A stretch of 64,000 nt of DNA. It comes from Hordeum vulgare subsp. vulgare (Eukaryota > Streptophyta > Magnoliopsida > Poales > Poaceae). Location of the stretch: the NCBI RefSeq assembly GCF_904849725.1, contig NC_058524.1, positions 546,657,763-546,721,762 on the forward strand, given 5' to 3'. Shown piece by piece: positions 49,371 through 61,800 of this stretch (within the stretch, counting starts at the first letter, position 1; every line of letters begins with the position of its first letter). The notes beneath the pieces were generated by a model. That model was given only the letters and a program-made list of their open reading frames with translations, was not told the DNA's origin and did no database searches. The position numbers and the translations under genes were made by a program.

Positions 49371-49503
49371 CGGTGCCAGAGATTGACACGTTGGAGGAAG
49401 ACTATTCTTGACTTGATGCTCCTCGGCAACGGCGCCAGAAATTGGCACATTGACGGGAGACTATTCTTGGCTTGATACCTCCTCCCCGGCAACGGAGCCA
49501 TAA
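49371..49503 (-). repeat. Triplicated primer-binding-site region in the leader of the 15-kb element
   Basis: Three units of about 60-63 bp. Each ends (plus strand) in a GG(C/A/T)GCCA-type word, at 49377, 49437 and 49500, and the units share GACTATTCTTG(A/G)CTTGAT. The unit beside the LTR (49483-49500) gives TGGCTCCGTTGCCGGGGA on the minus strand; the second (49420-49437) gives TGGCGCCGTTGCCGAGGA; the third keeps only TGGCACCGGT-like bases. Confidence 0.8.
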
Positions 49504-49511
49504 ATTCTTCT

Positions 49512-51029
49512 TGCTGCCTCTTGAGCTTGCGTTGGTTTTTCCCTTGAAGAGGAAAGGGTGATGCAACACAGTAGCAGTAAGTATTTCCCTCAGTTTGAGA
49601 ACCAAGGTATCAATGCAGTAGGAGTACCAAGCCAAGTCTCCAAAGTACCTGCGCAAAACAGCAAACTTGCACCCAACGCTACAAAGGGGTTGTCAACCCC
49701 TTCACGATTGATTGCAAGGTGAGATCTGAAGGCGGAAAGTGCAACAAAGTAAAAGTGCAGGGCTGAAAATATGATGTGAAGTAGACCCGGGGGCCATAGT
49801 GTTCACTAGAGGCTTCTCTCATGATAGCAAATATTATGGTGGGTGAACGAATTACCATCGAGCAATTGATAGAACCGCGCAAAGTCATGACGATATCTAA
49901 AGCAATGATCATACATATAGGCATCACGTCCGAGACAAGTAGACCAATACTTTCTACATCTACTACTATTACTCCACACATCGACCGCTATCCAGCATGC
50001 ATCTAGTGTATTAAGTTCATGACAAACGGAGTAACGCCTTAAGCAAGATGACATGATGTAGAGGGATAAATTCATGCAATAGATCTAAACCCCATCTTTT
50101 TATCCTTGATGGCAACAACACGATACGTGCCTCGCTACCCCTTCTGTCACTTGGTGAGGTCACCGCACAGTATGAACCCAAAACCAAGCACTTCTCCCAT
50201 TGCAAGAATTATACATCAAGTTGGCTAAACGAAAACCACAACTCGAAGAGAATTACAAGGATACGAAATCATGCATATAAGAGATCAGAAGAAACTCAAA
50301 TAAGATTCATAGATAATCTGATCATAAATTCACAATTCATCGGATCTCGACAAACACGCCGCAAAATAAGATTACATCAGATAGATATCCATGAAGATCA
50401 TGGAGAACTTTGTATTGAAGATCCAAGAGAGAGAAGAAGCCATCTAGCTACTAGCTATGGACCCGAAGGTCTGTGGTGAACTACTCACGCATCATCAGAG
50501 AGGCAATGGTGTTGATGAAGAAGCCCTCCGTGTCTGAATCCCCCCCTCCGGCAGGGCACCAGAACGTGCCCGAGATGGGATCTTGCGGAGACAGAAGATT
50601 GCGGCGGCGAAAAAGTATTTTGGTGGCTCCTTTCCATGGTTTCAGATTTTTAGGGAATTTATATGTGGAAGAACTAGGGCAGGGGAGCCACAGGGGGCCC
50701 ACAAGCTTGCTAGCCCCGCCCCCTAGGTCGGGCCTGGGTGGCTTGTGACCTCCTCCGAGGTCCCCTACCTTGGTTCTCAAGTCTCTTGCGTGTCTTCTGT
50801 TATGGAAAAAATCATTCCGCAAATTTTATTCCGTTTGGACTCCGTTCAATATTCTCCTCTGAAAAAGGTCAAAAACACGGAAAAAACAGGAACTGGCACT
50901 TGGCACTGAGTTAATAGGTTAGTTCCCAAAAAGATATAAAATAGCATATTCATGCATACAAAACATCCAAAGATGACAAGATAATAGCATGGAACGATCA
51001 AAAATTATAGATACGTTGGAGACGTATCA
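49512..51029 (-). repeat. 5' LTR of the 15-kb element
   Basis: 1518 bp, TGCTGCCTCTTGAGCTTGCG to GACGTATCA, partner of 36019-37535; followed by ACCGT. Confidence 0.9.
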
Positions 51030-52462
51030 ACCGTCTTCAGTGGGTGCGCACAAAAGAGCAAACAACTTGCACCCAACGCGGGCAAGATGGTTGTCAATCC
51101 CCTTGATCTCATTATTTGCAAGCAAATGAGGTGTGTAGATAATTGTAAATTGCAAAATAAAATAAAATAAAAATAATGGCAGCAAGGTAAACATATTTTT
51201 TATGAATATATAAGTGAATAGACTCGGGGCCATAGTGACATCTCTCATGAAAACAACATACGGTGGGTAAATAAATTACTGTTGGACAATTAACAGAAAA
51301 GCAGATAGTTATGCGATGTTCACGATAATGATTATGTGTATATAAGCATCACATCCATAAGCAAATAGTTCGACTCCTGCCTGCACCTACTACTATTACT
51401 CCACTTCAAAAGCGCTTCTATGCTTACCTCTCTACGTATTAAGTTCATGACAAACAGAGTAATGCTTGGAGAAAGATGACATTATGTAGACAAAGTAAAC
51501 TCAATCAATATGAATAAACCCCATCGTTTTATGCTTAGTAGCAGCAACAAAAATACATATATTGTCCCTTTATGTCACTGGGATATAGAAACCCGTCAGG
51601 TTGAACCCACTACAATGCACTCCTCTTAGTGAAGAACTATCAATCTACTTGGCCAAAGCAATTCAATGGATTGAAGAGATTTACGAAGCTATGATGATCA
51701 TGCAATTAGAATCACAATAATATAAGCGGTGACTCAATTACTTTTCATGAATAATCTGAAAATAAACCCACAATTCATTAGATCCCAACAAACGCACCAT
51801 ACAAAAGTATTACATCAGATGGATCAAAGCAAAGATACAATGATCATTGTATTGAAGATCAAGAGAGAGAGATAGCCATCTAGTTACTAACTACGAACCA
51901 TAGGTCTGTGGTAAACTACTCACACATCATCATGAGGGCAGCAAGGTTGATGAAGAGGCCCTCCGTGATCGATTCCCCCTCTGGCAGGGTGCCAGAATGG
52001 AGCTCCACATGAGATCGTGATGGAACAAAGACTTGTGGCGGCGAAAAAAGTGTTTTAGGATGCCCTTTAGTATTTTTTGAATATATGTGAATTTATAGGC
52101 CATAGAATAGGGGTAGGAGGGCCACCAGGGAGGGACAAGCCATCAGGGCGTGCCGACCCCCCTGCCCGTGCCCTGTTGGCTTGTGCCTCCCTCGCGTGGC
52201 CTCCGGTCTTCTCCTGAGGCTTCTAGGTTTTCTTTGGTCCAAAAAATCATATAAGAGTTTTGGGGCAATTGGACTTCGTTTGGTACTATAAACCTGAAAA
52301 GTAAGAAACACGCATAAAACAACAACTGACACTAGGCACTGGGACAATAGGTTAGTGCTCAAAAATAATATAAGTTGGTAAAATATTACTCAAATATATC
52401 CTAGAATGATAATATAATAGCATGAAACAATAAAAAATTATAGATACGTTGGAGACGTATTA

Positions 52463-53150
52463 GCTGCCTATATTGAGTTGCTCATCAACTCCAAGGTTGG
52501 TAGCAACATCTATTTGCTTGAACACAAACACTTGCCTATTCAGCCCGAGCTAGAGGATTGCACAATCACCATGGACACCACACATCCTGGCTTTGCTGTT
52601 GCTCAAGAGCAAGCAGAGGCTGCGAGAGGTGCTCCACACGTCAATGGACCCAATACATCTAACGCATAGTTTCCCAAGACAAAGACTAACCAGTTGGCAT
52701 AGCTACTCCCATCTACCCAGAAGATCAAGCAAGGCCTAGCTAACCTTGCGAAGAACCATGAGAGGCTAGGGCGGATTGTTAAGATGAAGTTCCACACTCT
52801 AGATGTCAAGATGATAGAGATGACCACTGAGCCGAGGAAGCTCAAGGAGAATGTTGAGGCATGGATGAGTGATTCCGATGGGCAGACGACCACTAAGTTT
52901 GATAATTAGCCTAGACCTACTCCTACAGTCACTCTTGCTACTGTTGTCCCACCGCCAATATCTAGATTGCCAGTCCAGCAAACGTCATCACATGCTTTCA
53001 CATATGATCTCCTATCCACTCCATCGACCCATGTCGGTGTTGCCAATCAGAGGACTTCATCATCTCTAGCAGCCATGGATTGAGCCCCGAGATATGCTTA
53101 TCTCTAGATTATTCAGTCTTTTTGGTATTTTGATGCCAAATGGGAGAGAG
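52463..53150 (+). pseudogene. Retroelement coding remnant, unassigned
   Basis: A plus-strand frame (52478-52669) with NSKVGSNIYLLEHKHLPIQPELEDCTI resembles a conserved segment of plant transposon-associated proteins of the type found in long grass retroelements. The following 400 bp keep coding-like composition (KNHERLGRIVKMKFHTLDVK) but with stops. No catalytic domain is visible and the start is cut by the LTR ending at 52462. Family not assigned. Confidence 0.4.
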
Positions 53151-53573
53151 ATATAGATCATTATGGCTTTGAATGAGAGCGACTCACTTTTTCTTTCATT
53201 TGGCTTTGATTATTGGGAGTATTTCGTATTGGTTGGTTTGTAAGACTATGTGTGTGCTTGAACGTACTTTTATTTTTGTTTTCATTCTATCTATCATTCA
53301 TTCTTGCTTGATTTACGACCATTCACATGTTTGCTTGGTGATGAGTACTTATTGTATCCCATTCATATTCTTTGTGGGCTCCATCAAGATGTATGTGGCA
53401 TAGAAAAGTTATCCAATGGTCCCAACCGATTGTGCATTTGCATTCAAATGCAAATTTTAAATAATGAACAATTCTTTGGGGAGCTTTTGCTTATCACATA
53501 CTATTCAAAAGTGACGATGTCAATGATTACATCTTATGTTGAAACTTTGATCTATATGTTGTCATCAATTACC

Positions 53574-53750
53574 AGAAAGAAGGAGATTCAAAATGCAACT
53601 AGTCCCTGAGTGGTTTTGGTAATTCATAATAACATATAAACCATTGAACTAATACCTACTCAAAGAATATTTTAGGAAAATTCAATATATGCATGGTAAT
53701 GGGATGTAGATATTTCAGGACGAAACTACCACTTCCCATATCCATCTTGT
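53574..53750 (+). repeat. Purine tract plus start of a retrotransposon LTR, truncated
   Basis: AGAAAGAAGGAGATTC is followed by TGCAACTAGTCCCTGAGTGG and TTTTGGTAATTCATAA, the pattern of a 3' purine tract and LTR start seen in Triticeae retroelements. The LTR is lost after roughly 150 bp. It may be the 3' end of the same old element as the coding remnant at 52463-53150. Confidence 0.5.
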
Positions 53751-55742
53751 AAGCTTGACAATGGCCAGTCAGAGCACACAGCGGGCCAGAGCGTTACCAC
53801 GACATCACGAAGCCTCGCTAGAGCGTCGCCGGAGCAGGCGGCAAGCCGGTACGGCGTCATGTGGCCGGTTGGAGTTCGAGTCTGTCCATGCGTGTATCCG
53901 GTGGAAGAAGAAGCGCGAGGAGACTTTTTTTACGATGCGAGTTTACATGATCTGTTCCGCTTGATGCCTCGTGGTACCGTAAATTCATTTTAGAGCAACC
54001 TATATACTATTTTTATAGACGATGTTTATGCTCTTAGTTCGGATTATTCGGTTTACATGGTTTCCTTTATATGTTTTTTGAATTGTATGGTATTAATACT
54101 TCGATACATACATTGTGAAATTTAGATACAGTTCGATTTCGGTATACACCATTCGGTATGGTTTCGGTATACACCATAAAAATCGAAGTTGACTCCAATA
54201 TAAAAATGACATATAATAATTTACAAATTTTTGAATCAAAACACATATCTTTTTATACATAGAGTATATAACTATATGGAAGTGTATATGCATGCATGGA
54301 TTCGATGGTTATGGACGTGTTTACAATTCTTTTGAAGAAAAATATGACTATGTTACAAGAAAAATGGATATCCTTAACAAGAAATCTAGCTTTTGTATAA
54401 AAATAACTACTTGTATGGTTGTCTACCCCAAGATATATAAATATATTATTTACTTTGATTTATTCGGTTAACCATTCGTTTTTTCAATATATACCATAAA
54501 AATCAATTTTCAAAACGGCATGAAAAGTTCATACCATATCAAAAAAAATAAACCCATTGTTAAGGAAATCGTAAATGGTAGTTGTTTGGTCGATTTGGGA
54601 GTAGCGATTAATCGATGAATCATCCCATTAACTGGATTAATCGGGCGATTATTAATCGATAGATTAACTCGGAATATGCGAACATATTCTAGTTTTTTTA
54701 ATGAATTATACCCTACTCTCATGCTGTCAGCTATATAGTATACCAAAACATGCTACTGTTTAATCAAATCCTAGCTATTGAGGAGCGAGAGGACCATAGG
54801 AGAGGTTACATGTCAAAAATTTGGACTTTGTTTCCCCACGAGTTAATAGGCTAGTTGTGGTTAATCATCTTGACAACCGATTAATCGGTTTGACGGGTCA
54901 GTTAATGGGCTTGATAGGCCATTTAATCGGCCTTACAGGCCATTTAATCGACCTGACAAGTTAAAATGATGAATAAGTGTTATTTGAATCGGCCATCAAC
55001 AAGTAGCGATTAACTGACACATTAACCGATTAATCGAACGAATTCTTAAACATTAAAACCATAAAAATGATTCGGTTCGGTTTATTTTTAGTATGTTTTT
55101 TTGATTCGGTTTATTGTCAGTATGTTTCTTGATTCGGTCTTAAAATGCACAGGGTGACTTCCGACATCATAAGAGTCTAAAACATGAATTATAATTGGAT
55201 GGGGATACAGTGTGCAACGCATTCATGGAGTGATCTGCGAATAGTCAAGCAATAATGGACCGTCAATGATGGATGACCTGACTATTCTAAAAAGACGAGA
55301 ATCTCCCCGCAAATGCTTATGTGCTGGAAAATCTGAAACAAAAGAAATGTTAAGGCCTTTTGTAATAAAGAATCTCTCACAACGAGAGTGGTGCAATAAT
55401 CAAGGACGAGGCCAAGACGTAGGTCATAGCCGAGGCTAAATTTTTGAACAATTTAATTTCGGGAAAGTGATTTTTTCTGTTTTGATTGGACCATGTTGTC
55501 TTGTAAGCTTGAAATTTTGTCTAAACTTTTTCTTAATAATTAATGGAACAAGACAAAACTTTTGCCTTTTTTTTTATTTTTAAAAGGGAAGACTTCCGGC
55601 ACCAACTCGCGAGTCAGGAGGATATTTGCGTCCCCACCTCTCGCAGCCGCGAAAGCCGCCGTGCCGGCCCCCAACTCCTCGATAGGCCCCAGCCTATTTT
55701 ACCCTCACAAAAACACCAAAATGCCCAGAAAAGACTAGTAAT
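53751..55742. other. AT-rich intergenic stretch upstream of the SPP gene
   Basis: No convincing gene. It begins with a GC-rich 200-bp patch (53760-53960) with no recognised coding content. An AT-rich part follows, rich in ATTCGGTTT and GGTATACACCAT words (54040-54200, 55060-55140) and TTAATCG words (54589-55043). The last 250 bp become GC-rich and pyrimidine-rich toward the gene, consistent with a promoter/5'UTR; no clear TATA box is seen. Confidence 0.5.
54589..55043. repeat. Cluster of TTAATCG/CGATTAA words
   Basis: Roughly ten TTAATCG or CGATTAA words in about 450 bp, some overlapping as GCGATTAATCG, plus repeated CAGGCCATTTAATCG units (54893-54951). No terminal inverted repeats or target duplication found. 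Confidence 0.5.
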
Positions 55743-55760
55743 AGAGAGAGAGAGAGAGAG
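55743..55760 (+). repeat. (AG)9 microsatellite in the putative 5'UTR of SPP
   Basis: Nine AG units lie 56 bp upstream of the start codon, followed by a pyrimidine-rich CTCTC/CCTCCCC stretch. Such tracts are common in plant 5' leaders; a regulatory role is only a possibility. Confidence 0.85.
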
Positions 55761-55815
55761 CAGCGTTCTCTCGCTCTCCTATCCTCCCCTCCCCCCCCTC
55801 CGGGCCATCCCACCC

Positions 55816-58800
55816 ATGGCCTCCTTCCCCTCCCCCTCCGTCGTCGCGGCTGCGGCGGCCGCGCCCCCGCGCCTCGCCCCGGGCCTCTCCCTCTCCGCCG
55901 CCGCCGTGCACCACTCCTCCCACGCCTTCCGCCCACGCGCCTCCCTCACCCTGCGCCCCTCCGCCACCGCCGCGCCCGCCAACCCCCTCCGCTGCACGCA
56001 CCGCCGCGCCGTCACGCCCAGGTGAGTACTGACCCACGCCGCCCGCGAGGGCCCACCGGGTTTGTTAGCGAATTGCTGATTCGCGTCCTTCTGTGCGTGC
56101 CTGCCCGCAGGTCGAGGAGGCGGACGCAAGGGCTCGGGGCGGCGTCTGCGTCGTCCGCTGGGATTCTCGGCGAGGAGAGGGACGGGTGCCTCTCCTGCTT
56201 CCCGAGGAGCCGGAGGCGGGGACGACCCGGGCTCGCCAGGTTCGCGCCCTGCGCGCTCCCGCACACCTCGGGCTTATCGCTACACAGCCGGTGGAGCGGG
56301 CCTAAGGTTTGTTTTCCTCTGAATTGATGGATTATTAGGCAGCTATATCTTTCTGTTAACGGATTGCACGTGGTGACTGCTGGGGAAAAGTGCCTTGTTC
56401 TTTACTTCTCTTCTTAATATATGTTCTGCCTGGTTCCTTAATTAGTGGTGCGAATTATGGAGGGTATATGAGCAGCACAATAAATGTGGACTGACCATCA
56501 GTACAAGTGTAAACAGAATTAAGCGTTATTTTTTCTACTAAAGGGATTCCCTGGTTTCTATGTCCATGAAGCCTGCACATGTTTGTTTTTCCATTAACTG
56601 TCAAGCTAAATGTTGAGCCTCACTAGCGGGAGGTTTTGTACTGCAAATATTGTACTTCCTCCGTTCCTAAATATAAGTCCTTTTAGAGGTTACTAGAGAA
56701 CTATATACGGATGTATATGGACATACTTTAGAGTATAGATTCATTCATTTTGCTCCGTATGTACTCTCCTTGTGAAATCTCTAAAAAGACTTATATTTAG
56801 AAATGGAGGGAGTACCAAGCAAACATATAGCGAGAGGGCAGTTGCTTATCGGTATTTGAGTATGCAGCAAGCTAAATGTTGAAGGCACTGACTTAACTTT
56901 TTGATGTTTCTCAGACCAGGCGTAGTCATATATTACGTGCTGCTGGACCTGACGAACCACATGTTGCAAGTCCAACATGGTCTGAGACAGCTCTTGATAA
57001 ACCTTATGACCCCACGATAAGAAACGGGGCGCTTGAAGATGTCCTGGACACTCCTCTTCCGTCCCATCCAAAGCTAATAAGGGGTCAATTGAAGAATGGC
57101 CTCAGATATCTTATTTTACCTAATAAAGTTCCAGCAGACAGGTTAGGAAACTTCATTTTCACCTCATTTTATACACTGTAATACAATTATCAGAAGTGGG
57201 TATGACATGGCCATACTGCCACAATCATTTCCTTGCAACTGAATTTTTATTGAACTCTTTCTACATTCACAACCACAATTTCCCAGTGATATAGCACTTT
57301 GTGTGTTCTTTTTGTTTCATTTTTAATGCAGCTTCAAAGATACATGGCAGAATAATTGGTGAAACTCTTAAATAGTTGAACAAGTACATAGTTTCAACCT
57401 GTCTTGATTTTTTGACCATAGAATCCGCATGCTTGTATATGGATGCATCATCATACATTGTGGCTTCCGTTGCTCTCTTATTTTTTTAATTTACTTTAGA
57501 GACATTAAAGAACTATAGGTGAATCCGGTGGAGAGTTAACCAGGATTGTTGATTCGAGTCCCTGAACATGGAAATTCTGCTCCAGTATATGGAACCCCAG
57601 CAGCCAGTAAATATTGAACCATGCTTAATGCAATGCACACTTAAACTTTAGTTTAGTTGGACTAAACAAAATTATTTTGATATACATATTTAAATATCTG
57701 CACGATGGTTTCAAATATTTTAGTTTGCAGGTTTGAGGCTCACATGGAAGTTCATGTCGGATCAATTGACGAGGAAGAGGATGAGCAGGGAATTGCACAT
57801 ATGATTGAGCATGTTGCATTTCTCGGGAGTAAAAAGCGCGAGAAACTCTTGGGGACAGGTGCAAGGTCTAATGCATATACAGACTTCCACCATACAGTCT
57901 TCCATATCCATTCCCCAACTAAAACGAAGGTCCTTACTTTTGTGGCTTTTCTCAGTGTCAATTTTGGATTGGAAATTAACTCTTGGTGGTTTGTTCGAGG
58001 CCATCTTTGCTTTCCTATTTGCATATTTTCTTTGACAAACACTTGCATAGAATGGATTTGAAAATGTGTATGTGTTGGCTGCCATAGACTTATATTCTTT
58101 GAATACTGATGGTTGAATTTAGATGTCTTCTGTTGTTTGTCTAGGGTTTGACATTTAGTTTGTCTTCCGTGTGGCAGGAATATGGTGAATCCTTACTCCC
58201 TTCTGTGTTGGATGCTTTGAATGAGGTAAATCTTACCCAATTGCATTCCTATTTGGAGTTATAGGATGTATGCCAACCATAGGCTTTTTTATTTTGTTTA
58301 AGATATTTGAAACCGCAAGCATATTCATTCTTTTTGCTAAAGATATACTGAAACAGCAAGCATATTCCAAATGGTCGGAGCAAATTAAAGACTACCCACC
58401 ACTGTCACTTAATGTTATTTGATACTCCCTCCGTAAAGAAATATAAGAGCGTGTAGATCTTGCTCTTATATTTCTTTACAGAGGGAGTACAACATCATCT
58501 TTAAACTGGTAGCTAAATTTGTATGCATGCTGCAATGTCATGATATATAAATAAGTTCTTCAATTTATTCGTTTCAGATAGCATTTCATCCCAAGTTTTC
58601 ATCGTCTCGCGTTGAGAAAGAGAGAAGAGCAATTCTTTCAGAGCTCCAGATGATGAACACAATCGAATACCGTGTTGATTGCCAGGTAAGTTTTTGTTTT
58701 TATTCTTTTTGGCCATGTTCCTGGACAGTATTGAATCATTAAGACACTATCTTCCTGTACTGATCAGTAATTGTGGTTCTTATGATTGTAGTTGTTGCAA

Positions 58801-61800
58801 CATTTACACTCCGAAAACAAATTGAGTAACAGATTTCCTATTGGACTTGAGGAGCAAATACTTAAATGGGATCCTGATAAGATCCGCAGATTCCATGAGC
58901 GATGGTATTACCCTGCCAATGCCACTTTGTACCTGGTAGGAGAAATTGATGATATTCCCAGAGCAGTGCGGGAGATAGAGGTAACTAGGAATTGCATCCT
59001 TTTAAGTATTGTTGTTGATAGTTTAGTTGATTCCCCTATAGGATAAAGTTGCAGGCTGGTTAGCTGATCTATTTCAATGCAGGCTGTGTTCGAACATACA
59101 CTTTCAGGAAACGAAGCAGCCCCTATGTCGACTGGAAGTCCATTTGGTGCCATGGCAAGCCTCTTTGCACCAAAGCTACCAGGTGGCTTGGCCGCAAGAT
59201 CGCCTGCCACAGATAAACTAAAACCTATAAAAAGGGAAAGACAGGCAGTCAGACCTCCTGTAGAGCATAAATGGTCTCTTCCTGAGGTTGATCAGGTTGC
59301 CAAGCCTCCAGTGATTTTTCAACATGAGTTGATTCAGAGTTTCTCTATCAACATGTTCTGTAAGGTATGGTTGCCTGCTACTCTTTACTCTTACAGTTAA
59401 GTTCTGTGCCTCTGTGGCTAGTTTACCACCAATTGTTCCATTAGTGTTCCTATGGACTGGTTCCTGCTTTAATATTTACTAGGTGAATGCCCATGCGTTG
59501 CCACGGGAAAACAAAGATATAGATATTTATCAATAATTAAATGTTGACCGTGATTGGTTCCTTCCCATAAAGATGTTACCAGATATACCAAAGACTGATC
59601 TGATTTGGCAGATAAAAATCGGTTTAAATAGATCTGTGGGGTATAAACCGGTTTAAATAGTAGATTGGTGGGGTAAAGAACACCTGAAAAAAAACCCCGG
59701 TGGAAGTGTGGGAGCGTACGTGGGAGGTTGGACGAAGGGGTGGCAGGGAGAAAAGTGAAAACATGGAACCTTAGGTTCAAGTATATAGTAGAGAGAGAAG
59801 GCTAGATAAGCAAGCTGTTTCAGCATTGCTGTAATGTGCGCACCATATATGTTCTGATAGTGCATTTTTTTGCTAGCGTTAGAAAGTCTTATATTGAGAA
59901 TAGTGCCCTTAATATGGTTTTCTTTAAAGATATTTGAATGGATAGTCTTTTTATTGCTAGAAAATAGAATATGAGGATTTCTGCAGCAAGGTTACTGCTT
60001 CTCTCTGAAATTCCTTAACCATGCTTCATATGTCTGACTTGCTTCCCATTTTTGGACAGATACCCGTTAACCAAGTTCGTACATACAAAGACCTGCGCAG
60101 TGTACTGATGAAACGGATATTTTTATCTGCTCTGCACTTCAGAATCAATACACGATATAAGGTTTGTGGTTTGGAGAAACGTTCATGTTATATGTATAAG
60201 TTTTTCCATTTTGTTTGTTGCAGCAGAACATAATATTTTCTGTGGTTTATAACTTTATATCCTAGCGTAATCAGATTAATTCAAGCACTTCATACTTTCA
60301 TATGTATGCACATTTGCACATGTTATTTTCTCATTGTTAGGATCTTCACGCCCACCAGTGTACTACAGCTCACATTAAATGCCACTCCATACAAAAATAG
60401 AATCCATACTTGTTTTTGGTCTTTTAGCTCAGCTATTAGCTACTCAGGATGCATTATACTGGATATTGGACTTGAATGCGAGTCAAATATCCAAGATTTC
60501 CAGAGGAATTTGCATACGTCAGCACTTAGCACATTATTATGTACTCCCTCTGTCCCACAATGTAAGACGTTTTTGCAAGCTAACATAGCGTGCAAAAATA
60601 TTGTGGGACGGAGGGAGTATTTTACAAGGAAATGAGTGCATATCAGTTAGATGGTTTCTCTGACTCGACAATTTTTTTTCCTTCTTTTATACAGAGCTCA
60701 AATCCTCCCTTTACATCAGTTGAGCTGGATCACAGTGACTCAGGAAGGGAAGGATGCACTGTCACTACTCTAACAGTGACAGCTGAACCCCAAAATTGGA
60801 TGAGTGCCATCAAAGTTGCTGTTCATGAGGTTTGTGCCTTCATGGCTCAATTACTCTGTATATTTTACAAATATAGTTTGTGCCTTCAAATATGGATCAA
60901 TTAATTAGAGAACATGAGTTTGAATCAGTTCATTACTATATATATTTATCTATTGCAGTTGGCATATGAGGAGAGTCCTGTGAAATTTAAGTGTTGGTTT
61001 AGCACGTACATGAAGAACTATTACCCTTTTAGCCACAAGAAATGATTTAGGGCAACAGTTTTTGAAGAGATCAAATGATAACTGAGTGGAAAATATTACA
61101 GCAAGGTTGTCCTAGCGTGACAGCTTCACAAGTCCAATCCTAGCTTGGTCTATGACCTGCCTAAGCCTACTAGCCCAGTCTAATATAGCGCGATCCAAGT
61201 TCAATCTAGGAAATCCAGGCCAAATGTTAGCTTTGAACCAACTGTAGCCAGTTCAAGTTTGATATTAACCTAGGTCAAGCTTGAACTCAAGAAATGTTAA
61301 TATTTGTATCAGTAGATGGATGAAGGGGAGCCTTGGTGCAGCGGTAAAGCTGTTGCCTTGTGACCAGGAGGTCACGGGTTCGAGCCCTGGAAACAGCCTC
61401 TTGCACAAATGTAGGGAAAGGCTGCATACAATAGACCCAAAGTGGTCGGACCCTTCCCCGGACCTTGCGCAAGTGGGAGCTACATGCACCGGGCTGCCCT
61501 TTTATAATAGAACTGATGGATGTGCGGTTTCTACTGGTTTGACGGCACCGCACAGAAGTTTCTTGACAGTGAGATTTGTGCTGCACACGTGCCTTTTACC
61601 TTTTACTTGAGTCATTTTGTCGCAAATGTTTCTTTACTGTTTACCAACTTCTCCTTGTGCTGTTTTAGGTTCGGAGACTCAAAGAGTTTGGTGTCACAAT
61701 GGGAGAAATGACTCGTTATATGGATGCACTGATAAAAGATAGTGAGCAGCTGGCTATGATGATTGATAGTGTTCCCTCAGTTGATAACTTGGACTTCATT

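Larger units (their letters stand above)
36019..51029 (-). mobile_element. 15-kb Gypsy-type element with gag and protease only, target duplication ACCGT
   Basis: LTRs 36019-37535 (1517 bp) and 49512-51029 (1518 bp) have matching ends, flanked by perfect ACCGT (36014-36018 and 51030-51034). Minus-sense order: 5' LTR, tRNA-Asp-type primer sites, gag, retropepsin, 2.8-kb 3' non-coding module, purine tract (37536-37550), 3' LTR. Without the nested 42329-49098 element it is about 8.2 kb. No reverse transcriptase, RNase H or integrase is present, so it depends on another element for replication although it keeps packaging and protease genes. Confidence 0.9.
35889..52462 (-). repeat. 5' LTR of a minus-strand Gypsy-type element, split by a 15-kb insertion
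   Basis: The LTR is in two pieces, 35889-36018 and 51030-52462, separated by the 36019-51029 element; rejoined length is about 1.56 kb. The outer end reads ACGTTGGAGACGTATTA, the usual ACGTATCA end with one change. The inner end abuts the primer site. The interior of this element is 35783-35888 plus 29040-30363, the LINE being a further insertion. Confidence 0.75.

Noticed and set aside
53755..53964. 69-aa plus-strand frame as a small gene
   Set aside because: No similarity recognised, no supporting signals, and it lies in the GC-rich patch of the intergenic region.
55543..55815. Upstream in-frame ATG at 55543 as SPP start
   Set aside because: The extension crosses the AG microsatellite and AT-rich sequence; the ATG at 55816 begins a typical transit peptide (MASFPSPS).
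55779..56264. 161-aa minus-strand frame across SPP exons 1 and 2
   Set aside because: GC-rich antisense shadow of the transit-peptide exon; composition is Arg/Gly/Ala low complexity, no domain, and the sense strand matches SPP.
59054..59082. Alternative acceptor for SPP exon 8 (TTGCAG before 59055)
   Set aside because: Using it would add residues with a shifted frame; the acceptor at 59081-59082 keeps the frame and gives the expected AVFEHTL start.
61325..61400. tRNA gene
   Set aside because: The A and B boxes are present but no cloverleaf with acceptor stem forms and the sequence continues as the Au-type SINE body.
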